Origin: Comamonas granuli NBRC 101663
GTDB lineage: Bacteria > Pseudomonadota > Gammaproteobacteria > Burkholderiales > Burkholderiaceae_C
Reading direction: 5' to 3'
Assembly: GCF_000739995.1 (NCBI RefSeq)
Contig: NZ_BBJX01000008.1
Coordinates: 124,001-188,000 of the forward strand
Length of the DNA: 64,000 bases
Positions within the stretch are counted from its first letter, which is position 1; each line of letters starts with the position of its first letter. Below the pieces are notes generated by a model that was given only the letters and a program-made list of their open reading frames with translations, did no database searches and was not told the DNA's origin. Shown here piece by piece: positions 26,447-38,035 of this stretch. The position numbers and the translations under genes are program-made.

Positions 26447-28315
26447 TTAGCAGGCGAGGGCCGCCGCCTGCGGCGGGGCCGCGGCCGGGCCCGCGCAGGC
26501 GGGTTCGGCGGCTGCGGCGCCGTAAAGCACCGCAATGCCGCCCGGCGTGCGTTTGGCCTCGTGCTTGGCACGGGCGGCCAGGTTCGCGACCTCCTCGGCA
26601 TGGCGGAACACGCCCGGCGGGATCGGTGCCAGGCCCAAGGAGAGGGTGACCAGCGGGAAAAAGCGCTGCACGCCATGGCGGTCCTCGGCATGGATGCCGC
26701 CGGCCTGGCGCGCCGTGGCGTCATACAGGGCGCGTGCCTCGCCGGCAAAGGCCTCCACGATATTGCGCGCGCGCCGCTGCCAGTCGTCGCTCTGGAACAG
26801 CACGAGGAAATCATCCCCGCCCACATGGCCCACGAAGTCGCGCTGCGCATCGCAGTGCGCGGTGATCAGGCGCGCGGCCAGGCGGATCATCTCGTCGCCG
26901 CGCCAGTAGCCGTAGTGGTCGTTGAAGGGCTTGAAATGGTTCAGGTCCGCGTAGCAGGCGACGAAGCGGCAGCCGCTTTCGAGCAGGCGGGCAATGTGCA
27001 GGCTGATGGGGATATTGCCCGGCAGGAAGGTGAGCGGATTGGCGTGCCGTGCGGCCTCGATGCGCGATTCGGTGACGGCGCGCACCAACTGGTCGCCGGT
27101 GCCCAGGCCCACATAGCGCCCGTTGTCGGTGACGATGAAGCCGTCGCTCAGGTAGCGCTGGTCCTGCGAAGTCAGGATGCCGATGAGCTGGTTGATGTCG
27201 CAGTCCATTTCCACGATGCGCGGCGCGTGGTTGGCCAGCATGGTGCAGGGCTTGCGCCCATACACCTCGCGGAAGTACAGCGTGGCATAGCGGTTGAGGA
27301 AGTCGTGGCGGTTGATCAGCGCCACCGGGCGGCTGTCCTGGGCCAGGCACAGCGCATGCAGCTCGCTGTGCTGCATGAAGATCTCGGCCACCTCGTCGTT
27401 GGTGGCCGAGGGCGCTGCGGTGGGCGCGCGTGTCATCTGCAGGCCGCGCAGAATGCCGGGCCGGATGGACTGCTGCAACTGCGGCAGCACGGCCACGCGC
27501 CGGCTGTGCAAGACCTCCAGCGCGGCGGGCTCCAGGTTGGCGCGCGGCTGCTCGGCGGGACGCCCGAGCAGCCAGCCCTGGCCGTAGGTGATGTCCATGT
27601 CGCGCACGGCGTGCAGGTCTTCGGCCGACTCGATGCCCTCGGCCACCAATTGGCAACTGAACACCTCGGCGATTTCCTTGATGGCGCGCAGCATCTGCAG
27701 GTTTTCCGGCTGTGCCGCGATGCCGGCGATGAAGTACTTGTCGATCTTCACGTAGGCGGGTTTCACCTCGGCCCAGAGCCGCAGGCTGGAGCGGCCATCG
27801 CCGAAGTCGTCCAGTGCCAGCCGTATACCGGCGCGACGCAGCTCGTCGCCCGCGTTGCGCAGCGCGGCCATGTCGCTGACGCGCTCGTGCTCGGTGATCT
27901 CGAACACCACCATGCGCGGCAGCAGGCTCAGCGCGTGCAGCGTCTGCAGCAGCAGGTTGGCGCCGCGGCTCACGTCCTGCACCAGCGCGTCGGCGCTGAT
28001 GTTCACGAACAGGCGCCCCGGGCTGTCCGTCCGCGTCCATTGGTGCAGGGCCGTGAAGGCGCACAGGAGCTCGAAGTCGGTAAGCACGTGCTCGCGGCGC
28101 GCCAGGTCCAGCAGGGCATCGGGGCGGTGCAGCGCCGTGCCCGTGGGGCCCCGGATCAGGGCCTCGTGGGCAAAGATGCCGCCCGAGCGCAGGTCGCCCA
28201 GCGGCTGGAAGACACAGTACCACTGGTCATTGCGGACGATCTGTGCCAGCGGGCCGTCGCCCTGGTGCAGGGACGGCGAGAGCAGGGAGAGAACGTGGTG
28301 GCGCAAATCGTTCAT
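26447..28315 (-). CDS. c-di-GMP protein: EAL domain, CBS-like middle region, C-terminal GGDDF domain
   Basis: 622 residues with no transmembrane segment. EAL comes first (about 20-265), with FAHEALIRGP, ITEHE, LALDDFGDG, VKIDKY and VAEGIE, all expected of an active phosphodiesterase. A middle region (about 300-430) looks like a CBS pair (LCLAQDSRPVALINRHDFL, SDGFIVTDNGRYVGLGTG). The C-terminal GGDEF-type domain (about 440-600) has the active loop as GGDDF, so cyclase activity is doubtful and it may serve as a GTP sensor. The order EAL then GGDEF is the reverse of the common one. ATG 28315 is chosen because the longer frame is non-coding in character. Confidence 0.88.
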   Translation of the reverse strand: MNDLRHHVLSLLSPSLHQGDGPLAQIVRNDQWYCVFQPLGDLRSGGIFAHEALIRGPTGTALHRPDALLDLARREHVLTDFELLCAFTALHQWTRTDSPGRLFVNISADALVQDVSRGANLLLQTLHALSLLPRMVVFEITEHERVSDMAALRNAGDELRRAGIRLALDDFGDGRSSLRLWAEVKPAYVKIDKYFIAGIAAQPENLQMLRAIKEIAEVFSCQLVAEGIESAEDLHAVRDMDITYGQGWLLGRPAEQPRANLEPAALEVLHSRRVAVLPQLQQSIRPGILRGLQMTRAPTAAPSATNDEVAEIFMQHSELHALCLAQDSRPVALINRHDFLNRYATLYFREVYGRKPCTMLANHAPRIVEMDCDINQLIGILTSQDQRYLSDGFIVTDNGRYVGLGTGDQLVRAVTESRIEAARHANPLTFLPGNIPISLHIARLLESGCRFVACYADLNHFKPFNDHYGYWRGDEMIRLAARLITAHCDAQRDFVGHVGGDDFLVLFQSDDWQRRARNIVEAFAGEARALYDATARQAGGIHAEDRHGVQRFFPLVTLSLGLAPIPPGVFRHAEEVANLAARAKHEAKRTPGGIAVLYGAAAAEPACAGPAAAPPQAAALAC

Positions 28316-28532
28316 GGGTTCGGCGTGGCGCTTTCGGGGGCCGTGGTCGGGCGGTCGGGGCGGCATCGCCGCTGGAAGGCTGGGTAACCAAGGGTAACCA
28401 TAAGGCCGGGCCATGACAGGTGCGTGACAGGCGCGCAGTCCGGGGATACCCGGATGCCGGTGCCGTGTGCGGGCCTGGGCGTGTTGATGCAGCGCAAACG
28501 GCGCGCGCAGGAAAGGCTGGCGCGCGCGCCGT

Positions 28533-28546
28533 TTGATATGTGTCAA
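28533..28546 (+). promoter_or_regulatory. FNR/ANR-like box upstream of the Crp/Fnr gene
   Basis: TTGATATGTGTCAA: one substitution from the TTGAT-N4-ATCAA consensus, 37 bp upstream of ATG 28584. It may be the target of an Fnr or Dnr protein or of the gene product itself. The 268 bp before the regulator gene hold no other clear feature. Confidence 0.5.
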
Positions 28547-28583
28547 TGCCTCGGACGGGCCTGCGCTGCAAAGTCGGTGCTCT

Positions 28584-29207
28584 ATGTTGCCCAGCCTTGC
28601 CCCCGATCTGAGCACGGAATGCGAAACCGCCTCCGCGGGCCAGGTGCTGCGCGTGCGCCAGGAGCAGCTCAGCTCGGCGCTGTACCTGGTGAGCGGGCGC
28701 GTGCAACTGGGCATCTTCGAGGAAGGCCAGATGCGCCACCAGCTCGGCGTGGCCGAGGGTCCCTTCTGGCTCGACGCCTCGGCCGCCATGCTGGGCCTGC
28801 CCAGCGCCGTCGACATGGTGGCCGAAACCCGGGTGCAACTGCGCCGCCAGCCGCTCGAAGCCTTTCTGCGCGGCATCGAGTCCCTGCCGCGGCCCGTGCA
28901 GACCTTGCTGCATGACCTGGCCGCGGGCTACCGCCAGCAGACCGAGCTGGCCATCAGCCGCCTGGTGCAGGACGCCGAGGCGCGCTGTGCCCAGTGGCTG
29001 CTGCAGCACGCGCAGCACGACGACAGCGGCACGCTCAGCGTGATCCTCAACCAGCGCAAGCGGCTCATCGCCGCGCAACTGGGCATTGCGCCCGAGACTT
29101 TCTCGCGCGTGCTGCGCAGCCTGCGCGAGCACGGCCTGATCCTCGGCTCGGGCAACGTGCTCAAGCTGCCGCAGCCCAGCGCCCTGCAACTGCTCGCCGC
29201 AGGCTGA
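28584..29207 (+). CDS. Crp/Fnr-family transcription regulator, 207 aa
   Basis: An N-terminal cupin-like effector domain (about 1-115; LRVRQEQLSSALYLVSGRVQLGIF) is followed by a long dimer helix and a C-terminal winged helix (RKRLIAAQLGIAPETFSRVLRSLREHGLI). This last block is the Crp/Fnr recognition helix and contains the E-x-x-S-R motif typical of Fnr-type DNA readers. No N-terminal Fe-S cysteine cluster is present, so it is not Fnr itself; a Dnr/NnrR-like haem or NO sensor is possible. It is flanked by two c-di-GMP genes. ATG 28584 is chosen; a TTG at 28533 would lie inside the FNR-like box. Confidence 0.85.
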   Translation: MLPSLAPDLSTECETASAGQVLRVRQEQLSSALYLVSGRVQLGIFEEGQMRHQLGVAEGPFWLDASAAMLGLPSAVDMVAETRVQLRRQPLEAFLRGIESLPRPVQTLLHDLAAGYRQQTELAISRLVQDAEARCAQWLLQHAQHDDSGTLSVILNQRKRLIAAQLGIAPETFSRVLRSLREHGLILGSGNVLKLPQPSALQLLAAG

Positions 29208-29366
29208 GCCGGATACCGGCAGATACCGCAGATACACCTGCACACGCGCGTCCCCTCGGCGGGCCGCGCGGGCTCAGGGTTTGTCCCTGTCCTGCGGTGA
29301 GGGTTCCACCCATGGCCCGGACCGTGGGGGCTGCGTATATTTTTCCCGATACCAGGCCCCACCACG

Positions 29367-31496
29367 ATGCCCGCCGTGCCCATTGCACCCTTCCCCGCTG
29401 CCGGCCCGCCGGACCTGGCGCACGCGAGCGCCCGGCCCGCGGACGCCTGGCCCGAGCGCGCCCTGCCCGGACCGCTGGTCTGGCGCATGGTGCTCGCGGC
29501 GGTGCTCGCCCTGGGCCTGGCGGGGGCACTGGCGGGCTGGTGGCTGGCGCGCGCGGCGGTGCAGGAGGCGCTGCAGCGCCTGGAAGTCCAGCAGAACGAC
29601 GAAGTCGAGATGTTTGCCCGGCTGCTCTCGGGCAAGATCGAGCAGAACCAGAAAATGCTGCGCTCGGTGGCTGACGGCATCACCCCCGACATGCTGGACC
29701 TGCCCGCCACGCTGGAGTGGCAACTGCAGCAGGGCCTGCCGGCGGCGCAGTTCTTCGACGCCCTGTTCGTGGTGCGCAGCGACGGCGCCCTGCGCGTGCA
29801 CCAGCGCCAGGGGCGCTTCCAGCGCGCGGTGCCGCCCGAGCTGCCGGTGCGCGTGGCGCTGGAGCGCACGCTCACCGGTGGCCGGCCGCAGGTGGACGTG
29901 CTGCCCGGGGGCAGCGTGGACGATGCGCGCCTGCTGCTCACCATGCCCCTGCACCGCGACAACGGCGCGCTGCTGGGCGTGGTCGCGGGCATGCTGCGCC
30001 TGCAGTCGCCCGGGCTGCTGTCGGCCTCGCTGGCGCTGCCGCAGCGGCCCGACACGCGGTTGCTCGTGTTCGCGCGCGACGGCACCATCCTGGCGCACTC
30101 CAACCCGCAGCGCGTGCTCGGCCGGGTGCAGGACGAGCCCGGCCTGGCCGATGCCCTGGCCCGCTGGCCCACGGCCTCCAGCGACGGCCTGGCGGCCGGT
30201 GCCGGCACGACGCAGGTGCTGCCCGACGCCATGGTCAGCCTGGCCGGCATGCCCCTGGTGCAGTGGACGGTGGCGCGTGTGAGCGACACCCGCGCCCTGC
30301 TCTCGCCCCTGGAGGGCGGCCTGCGCAGCGCCTGGGGGCAGGTGGCCGTGGCGCTGGCGGGGCTGGCGCTGGGCCTGGCCGCCGTGCTGTTGTGGCTGGC
30401 CCAGCCCCTGGCGCGTCTGCGCCTGCAGGCGCAGCGCCTGCTCGAGGCCGGGCCGGATGCTGCTGCGCCACCCGTGCCCGGGCAGCGCAGCAGCGGCGAG
30501 GTGGGCGTGCTGGCGGGTGCCTTCGAGGGCCTGCTCGCGCGCCATGCGCGGCAGGAGGGCCAGGTGCGCACGCTGCGCGCGCAGTGGCGTGCGGCCCTGG
30601 AGCATGCGCCCCTGGGCCTGGCGGTCACGCGCGGCGGCGAAATCGACAGCGCGGGCCAGCACCTGTGCCAGACCCTGGGCTACGCACCGCACGACCTCGA
30701 AGGGCGGCCGGTGGAACTGCTCTACACCGCCCAGGTGCGGGACGGCATCGCGGCGCTCGAGCCGCTGCCCTGCAGGGGGCCGGTGCGCATCGATGAAGCG
30801 CTCAGCCTGCGCCGTAAGGACGGCAGCGCGGTCTGGCTGCAGGCCCAGGGCTGGCCGGTGCTGGAGGGCGAACCCGAGGCGGGCATGCTCTGGCTGCTGC
30901 AGGACATGACGCTCCAGCGCCTGGAGCGGCGCAGCCCTGCCTGGGGCGCCACGCACGATGCCCTGACCGGCCTGGAGAACCGCCAGGGCCTGGAGCAGCG
31001 CCTGGCCACCTGGCCGGCGGCGCTGCAGCCGCCGCAGGCCCGCGCACCGGGTGCACCGCCGCCTGCGGCCGCGCTGCTGTTCCTGGACCTGGACCATTTC
31101 ACCGTCATCAACGACGCCGTGGGCCACGAGGCGGGCGACCAGATCCTGTGCCACGTGGCGCGCCTGCTGGCACGCCAGATGCAGGGCGCGGGCTGGGTGG
31201 CGCGCCTGGGCGGCGACGAGTTTGCCGTGCTGCTGCCCGACTGCTCCGAGGCCTACGCGGCCGCCGTGGCCGAGCGCCTGCGCAGCGCCGTGCAGGCGCT
31301 GGAACCCACGGTGCAGGGGCGCAGCTTCGCCCTGGGCGCCAGCCTGGGCCTGGTGGTGCTGGAGGACGGCAGCGCGGGCGCCGATGTCGGCGCCATCCTG
31401 CACGCGGCCGACATGGCCTGCTATGACGCCAAGCGTGCCGGGCGCAACTGCGTCCGGCGCCGGCCGGTGCAGCGCGCGGGCGCCCCGGCGCCCTGA
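29367..31496 (+). CDS. Membrane diguanylate cyclase: Cache-like sensor, HAMP-like, PAS and GGDEF
   Basis: 709 residues. TM1 (about 43-62) and TM2 (about 328-350) bracket a periplasmic dCache-type domain (GALLGVVAGMLRL, ILAHSNPQRVLG). A HAMP-like region follows (about 350-405), then PAS (about 410-515; AALEHAPLGLAVTRGGEI) and GGDEF (about 535-700) with an intact RLGGDEFAVLLPD. It should make c-di-GMP in response to a periplasmic ligand. It stands alone. Its stop is one base from the convergent xdhB stop. Confidence 0.9.
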   Translation: MPAVPIAPFPAAGPPDLAHASARPADAWPERALPGPLVWRMVLAAVLALGLAGALAGWWLARAAVQEALQRLEVQQNDEVEMFARLLSGKIEQNQKMLRSVADGITPDMLDLPATLEWQLQQGLPAAQFFDALFVVRSDGALRVHQRQGRFQRAVPPELPVRVALERTLTGGRPQVDVLPGGSVDDARLLLTMPLHRDNGALLGVVAGMLRLQSPGLLSASLALPQRPDTRLLVFARDGTILAHSNPQRVLGRVQDEPGLADALARWPTASSDGLAAGAGTTQVLPDAMVSLAGMPLVQWTVARVSDTRALLSPLEGGLRSAWGQVAVALAGLALGLAAVLLWLAQPLARLRLQAQRLLEAGPDAAAPPVPGQRSSGEVGVLAGAFEGLLARHARQEGQVRTLRAQWRAALEHAPLGLAVTRGGEIDSAGQHLCQTLGYAPHDLEGRPVELLYTAQVRDGIAALEPLPCRGPVRIDEALSLRRKDGSAVWLQAQGWPVLEGEPEAGMLWLLQDMTLQRLERRSPAWGATHDALTGLENRQGLEQRLATWPAALQPPQARAPGAPPPAAALLFLDLDHFTVINDAVGHEAGDQILCHVARLLARQMQGAGWVARLGGDEFAVLLPDCSEAYAAAVAERLRSAVQALEPTVQGRSFALGASLGLVVLEDGSAGADVGAILHAADMACYDAKRAGRNCVRRRPVQRAGAPAP

Positions 31497-31497
31497 C

Positions 31498-33803
31498 TCA
31501 CAGCGGACGCAGGGCGCGCAGCACGTTTTCCGCCGTGGCCGGGGCCGTGAGCTCCACGCCCGGGTGGTCTGCCGGCAGGCCTGCGGCGATGGCGTTGCGC
31601 AGGGCCTCGTAGACGCTGATGGCCAGCATGAACGGCGGCTCGCCCACGGCCTTGCTGCCGCCCACGTTGTCCTCGCGGTTGGCCTCGGGCCAGAGCTGCA
31701 CCGTGAAATGCGCCGGAATGTCGCCCGTGGCCGGGATCTTGTAGGTGCTGGGCGCGTGCGTGGCGAGCTGGCCCTGCGCATTCCAGACGAGCTCCTCGGT
31801 GGTGAGCCAGCCCATGCCCTGCACGAAGCCGCCCTCGATCTGGCCGATGTCGATCGCCGGGTTGATGCTGTGGCCCACGTCGTGCAGGATGTCCACGGCC
31901 AGCACGCGGTTCTCGCCCGTGAGCGTGTCGATGACCACCTCGGTGCAGGCCGCGCCATAGGCGAAGTAGTAGAACGGCCGGCCCGTGAGCGTGGTCTTGT
32001 CGTAGTGGATCTTGGGCGTGCGGTAGAAGCCGTCGCTCCAGAGCTGTATGCGGTTGGCATAGGCCTCGGCGACCACGTCCTCGAAGCGGCGCGTGGTCTT
32101 GGGCGAGATCACCTGCCCGCCCGCGAAGCGGATCGCGCCCGCGCCGCAGCCGTCCAGCCCGCAGACGAAGGCGGCCAGGTTGTCGCGCACGTGGCGCGCG
32201 GCGTACTGCGCGGCGCGGCCGTTGAGGTCGGTGCCGCTGCTGGCCGCCGTGGCGCTGGCGTTGGGCACCTTACTGGTGTCGCTGGCCGTCACGCGCACCT
32301 GGGCCAAGGGCACGCCCAGCTCGTCGGCCACGATCTGCGCCACCTTGGTGTGCAGGCCCTGGCCCATCTCGGTGCCGCCGTGGTTCACCTGCACGCTGCC
32401 GTCGGTGTAGACATGCACCAGCGCGCCGGCCTGGTTGAACAGCGTGGCCGTGAAGCTGATGCCGAACTTCACCGGCGTGATGGCGATACCGCGCTTGAGC
32501 ACGGGGCTGCGCGCATTCCAGGCCGAAATGGCCTGCTGGCGCCGCCGGTACTGCGCTGACTGCTCCAGTTTCGGGAGCAGATCGTGCAGGATGTTGTCCT
32601 CCACCGGCATCTGGTAGTGCGTGACGTTGCGCTCCGTGCTGCCGTAGAGGTTGGCCAGGCGCACGTCCAGCGCGTCGCGCCCCAGGGCGCGCGCGATGTC
32701 GCCGACGATGGTCTCGATGGCGATCACCCCCTGCGGCCCGCCGAAGCCGCGGAAGGCCGTGTGGCTCTGCAGGTTGGTGCGGCAGCGGTGCGATTCGATC
32801 TCCACGTGCTCCAGGTAATAGGCGTTGTCGGCGTGGAACACGGCGCGGTCGCATACCGGGCCCGAGAGGTCGGCCGAGAAGCCGCAGTTGGCCGCCATGT
32901 GCAGCTTGAGGCCCAGGATGCGGCCGCTGTCGTCAAAGCCCACGTCCCAGCGGTAGGCGAAGGGGTGGCGCTTGCCGGTGATCACGAAGTCGTCGTCGCG
33001 GTCCAGGCGCAGCTTGACCGGGTGGCCGGTCTTGTGCGCGGCCAGCGCGGCCCACACGGCCAGGTGGCCGGCCTGCGTCTCCTTGCCGCCAAAGCCGCCG
33101 CCCATGCGCCGGCACTCCACGCGCACGGCGTGGCTGGCCAGCCCCAAGGCGTGCGCCACCCAGTGCTGCACCTCGCCCGGATGCTGGGTGCTGGAGTGGA
33201 TGTGCCACTGCCCCTGCTCCAGCGGCAGGGCATAGGCGATCTGGCCCTCCAGGTAGAAATGCTCCTGCCCGCCCACCTCCAGCGTGCCCTGCAGGCGGTG
33301 CGGGGCGCGCGCCAGCGCCGCCTCGGGCGCGCCGCGGCGCACCGTCACGGGCGGCAGCACGCGGCTCTGCGCGGCCAGGGCCTGGGCAATGGTGAGGATG
33401 GCGGGCAGCGGCGTGATGCCGGGCTGCACGGCGCGCGCGGCGCGGCGCGCCTGCAGGGCGGTCTCGGCCACCACCAGGCCGATGACCTGGCCCACGTAGT
33501 GCACCGCGTCCTGGGCGAAGATGGGCTCGTCGCGCCCGAATGCGGCCAGCACCGGGTCGCCGGGAACGTCGGCGGCCAGCACCACGGCGCGCACGCCGGG
33601 CATGCGCAGGGCGGCGCTGCAGTCCACGCTGTCCAGGCGCCCGTGCGCCACGGGCGAGAGGATGGGCGCGGCGTGCAGCGTGCCCTTGAGCTCGGGCAGG
33701 TCGTCCACGTAGTGCGCGCTGCCCGCCACCTGCGCCTGGGCGCTTTCGTGGGCGTGCGGCTGACCCATGGCGCGCAGGCCGGAGAGGGTGCTGGGGGCGC
33801 GGT

Positions 33804-33807
<4 letters not shown>
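31498..33807 (-). CDS. xdhB: Xanthine dehydrogenase, molybdenum-binding large subunit
   Basis: 769 residues with the xanthine oxidase-family molybdopterin motifs in order: QEHFYLEGQIAYALP, RRMGGGFGGKETQ, SHTAFRGFGGPQG, NHGGTEMGQGLHTK, and the catalytic Glu in AVGEPPFMLA. It oxidises hypoxanthine and xanthine to urate at the sulfurated Mo-cofactor and passes electrons to XdhA. ATG overlap (ATGA) with the xdhA stop shows coupling. The cofactor is loaded by XdhC, encoded 13 kb away. Confidence 0.96.
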
Positions 33808-35288
<1,481 letters not shown>

Positions 35289-35430
35289 GGCGTGAGGTTA
35301 CAGCGAAAGCCCAGGGTGTGCCGTGTGTGCGGCGGGGTGTGCCGTCGTCCCGGCAGGCTGCTGTAAGGGTAGGGTGCGGCGGCAGGGCGCGGCATACGTT
35401 TTGGCTTATGACGGGAATGCACGCACCGCT

Positions 35431-36363
35431 ATGAGGGACCCAGCGCTTTTCGACAAGATAGACCTCCATCTCATCAGGGTCTTGCATACCGTGTTGACCG
35501 AGCGCAGCGTTTCCAAGGCGGCCATCCGGCTGGGCATGCACCAGCCGGCGGTCTCGCACGCGCTCAAGCGGCTGCGGCAACTGGCGGACGACCCGCTGCT
35601 CGTGCGCTCGGGCGCGGGCATGGCGCCCACCGACGCGGCACTGCGCATGGTCGCGCCGGCCGCGGCCATCCTGCGGGCGGCCGAGTCCCTGTTTTCCGAC
35701 GCGCGCGGCTTCGACCCGCGCAGCGCCACGCGCAGCTTTCGCGTGGCCGCCAGCGCCTACCTCGACCCGCTGTTCCTGCCGCGCCTGGCCGCGCGCATCA
35801 AGCAGGAGGCGCCGCGCTGCCCCATCGACATCCTGCCGCTCTCGCCCGACAGCCCGTACCACGCGCTGCTGGCCGAGGGCGAGGCGGACGTGGTCATCGG
35901 CAACTGGCCCGAGCCGCCCGGCGACCTGCACCAGGGACGGCTGTTCAGCGACGAGGTGGTGTGCCTGGTGCGCCAGGACCACCCGGCCGTGCGCCGCGGC
36001 TGGAGCACCGAGGACTGGCTGGCGGCCGAGCACATCGCGCCCACGCCCACGCATCCGGGGGCGCGCGGCGTGATCGACGCCCACCTCGACAGCCTGGGCC
36101 TGGTGCGCAACATCACGGCGCGCTGCGCGCATTTCGGGCTCATCCCCGACATCGTGGCGCAAAGCCTGCTGGTGCTCACCACCGGGCGCCAGTACTGCGA
36201 GCGCTTTGCCGCGCGCCTGCCCGTGGCCATACTGCCGTGCCCGGTGGCGTTTCCGCCGCTGGTGTACTACCAGCTCTGGCACGAGCGCACGCACCCGTCC
36301 GAAGCCGGTGCATGGCTGCGCGATTGCGTGCGCAGTGTGGCGCAAGCGCTACGAAAACCATAG
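35431..36363 (+). CDS. LysR-family regulator divergent from xdhAB
   Basis: 310 residues. The N-terminal LysR helix-turn-helix (VLTERSVSKAAIRLGMHQPAVSHALKRL, cited in part) is followed by a periplasmic-binding-like effector domain (about 95-300). ATG 35431 is chosen; the earlier frame has odd Cys/Gly-rich composition. It is divergent from xdhA across 142 bp, the classic LysR arrangement, so it probably activates xdhAB in response to a purine. Its last codons (ALRKP-stop) are part of repeat R8. Confidence 0.88.
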   Translation: MRDPALFDKIDLHLIRVLHTVLTERSVSKAAIRLGMHQPAVSHALKRLRQLADDPLLVRSGAGMAPTDAALRMVAPAAAILRAAESLFSDARGFDPRSATRSFRVAASAYLDPLFLPRLAARIKQEAPRCPIDILPLSPDSPYHALLAEGEADVVIGNWPEPPGDLHQGRLFSDEVVCLVRQDHPAVRRGWSTEDWLAAEHIAPTPTHPGARGVIDAHLDSLGLVRNITARCAHFGLIPDIVAQSLLVLTTGRQYCERFAARLPVAILPCPVAFPPLVYYQLWHERTHPSEAGAWLRDCVRSVAQALRKP

Positions 36364-36400
36364 CTGGTGGCGCAGGTCTTACCTGCCCTGCAGCGATATT
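36348..36400 (+). repeat. Family A repeat R8, at the end of the LysR gene
   Basis: GCTACGAAAACCATAGC, GGTGGCGC, spacer AGGTCTTA, CCTGCCCTGCAG. It provides the TAG stop (36361-36363) of the LysR gene and lies upstream of the ABC transporter operon. Confidence 0.7.
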
Positions 36401-36439
36401 TGTGCATAAATAGAAACATCTTTGGGAGACAATGCGCGC

Positions 36440-38035
36440 ATGAATTCCACCGCACACCCCGCTGCCCCCGGCCAGGCCCCGCCGCGCCTGCGGCTGGCGG
36501 GCATCACCAAGCGCTACCCTGCCGTGGTGGCGAACAACGGCGTCTCGCTCACGGTGCAGCCGGGCGAGATCCACGCCGTGCTGGGCGAGAACGGCGCGGG
36601 CAAGTCCACGCTGATGAAGATCATCTACGGCGCCACGCGGCCCGACGAGGGCAGCGTGCAGTTCGACGGGCAGGCCGTGAGCATCCGCAACCCCCAGGAG
36701 GCGCGGCAGCTGGGCATCGCCATGGTGTTCCAGCATTTCAGCCTGTTCGACACCCTCACCGTGGCCGAGAACGTCTGGCTGGGCCTGGACAAGAGCATCT
36801 CCCTGGCCGAGGTCACGCGCCGCATCACGGCCAAGGCGGCCGAGTACGGCCTGGACATCGACCCGCTGCGCCCCGTGCACACGCTCAGCGTGGGCGAGAT
36901 GCAGCGCGTGGAGATCATCCGCGCCCTGCTGGCCAACCCGCGCCTGCTCATCCTCGACGAGCCGACCTCGGTGCTCACGCCGCAGGCGGTGGAAAAGCTC
37001 TTTGTCGTGCTGCGCCAGCTCGCCGCCGAGGGCTGCAGCATCCTCTACATCAGCCACAAGCTGCACGAGATCCGTGCGCTGTGCAGCGCCTGCACCGTGA
37101 TGCGTGCGGGCCAGGTGACGGGCGTGTGCGACCCGCGCGCCGAATCCAACGCCTCGCTCTCGCGCCTCATGATCGGTGCCGAACCGGCGGCGCTGGAGCA
37201 CCGCGCCGTGCCCCCGGGCGAGGCCGTGCTGCGCGTGCAGGGCCTGAGCCTGGCGCGCGCCGACCAGTTCGGCGTCGATCTGGTCGATGTGCAGTTCGAG
37301 GTGCGCGCGGGCGAGGTCGTGGGCATCGCCGGCGTCTCGGGCAACGGGCAGAAGGAGTTGCTGTGCGCGCTCTCGGGCGAAGACCCGCGCGCCCAGCCCG
37401 CCATGGTGCAGGTGGCGGGGCAGAACGTGGGCCACCGCGGCCCGCGCCAGCGGCGCGCCCTGGGCCTGCATTTCGTGCCCGAGGAGCGCCTGGGCCGCGG
37501 CGCCGTGCCCAGCATGGGGCTGGCGCACAACCTGCTGCTCACGCGCAGCGACGCGGTGGGGGCGCTGGGCTGGATCCGCATGCGCGTGCTGCAGGCGCAG
37601 GCGCGCGGCATCATCGAGCGCTTCGGCGTCAAGGCCGGCGGGCCCGATGCGCCGGCGCAGTCGCTCTCGGGCGGCAACCTGCAGAAGTTCATCGTCGGGC
37701 GCGAGATCTCGGCCCGGCCGCGCCTGCTCATCGTCGCCCAGCCCACCTGGGGCGTGGACGTGGGCGCGGCGCAGCAGATCCGCAGCGAGATCCTGCAGCT
37801 GCGCGACGCCGGCTGCGCCGTGCTCGTGCTGAGCGAGGAACTGGAGGAGTTGTTTGACATGAGCGACCGGCTCTACGTGATGGCCAAGGGCCAGCTTTCG
37901 CCCTCGGTAGCGCGGCAGGACGCCACGGTCGAGCGCATCGGCGAGTGGATGAGCGGCCTGTGGCATGCCCAGGTGCAGGCGCACCTGGCGCAGGGTGCGG
38001 CGCGGGAAGGCGAGGTGGCCCATGCTCAAGCTTGA
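36440..38035 (+). CDS. ABC transporter ATPase with two nucleotide-binding domains (nucleoside/BMP type)
   Basis: 531 residues. The first domain has Walker A GENGAGKST, signature LSVGEMQRVEI and Walker B LLILDEPTSVL. The second has a degenerate P-loop (GVSGNGQKELL), signature LSGGNLQKFIVGREI and LLIVAQPTWGVDVG. This is the RbsA/YufO layout of carbohydrate-like importers for nucleosides. A binding protein (BMP family) and two permeases follow. In the purine setting the substrate is likely a nucleoside or nucleobase. GGGAG lies 10 bases before ATG 36440. Confidence 0.94.
   Translation: MNSTAHPAAPGQAPPRLRLAGITKRYPAVVANNGVSLTVQPGEIHAVLGENGAGKSTLMKIIYGATRPDEGSVQFDGQAVSIRNPQEARQLGIAMVFQHFSLFDTLTVAENVWLGLDKSISLAEVTRRITAKAAEYGLDIDPLRPVHTLSVGEMQRVEIIRALLANPRLLILDEPTSVLTPQAVEKLFVVLRQLAAEGCSILYISHKLHEIRALCSACTVMRAGQVTGVCDPRAESNASLSRLMIGAEPAALEHRAVPPGEAVLRVQGLSLARADQFGVDLVDVQFEVRAGEVVGIAGVSGNGQKELLCALSGEDPRAQPAMVQVAGQNVGHRGPRQRRALGLHFVPEERLGRGAVPSMGLAHNLLLTRSDAVGALGWIRMRVLQAQARGIIERFGVKAGGPDAPAQSLSGGNLQKFIVGREISARPRLLIVAQPTWGVDVGAAQQIRSEILQLRDAGCAVLVLSEELEELFDMSDRLYVMAKGQLSPSVARQDATVERIGEWMSGLWHAQVQAHLAQGAAREGEVAHAQA

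Noticed and set aside
27821..27832. A GTATAC core inside the EAL gene
   Set aside because: It lacks the AAAG/CTTT arms and is inside a coding region far from a promoter, so it is not counted as a GntR operator.
29211..29236. Three GATAC units at about 11-base spacing after the Crp/Fnr gene
   Set aside because: Too short and few to separate from chance; no known protein site matches.
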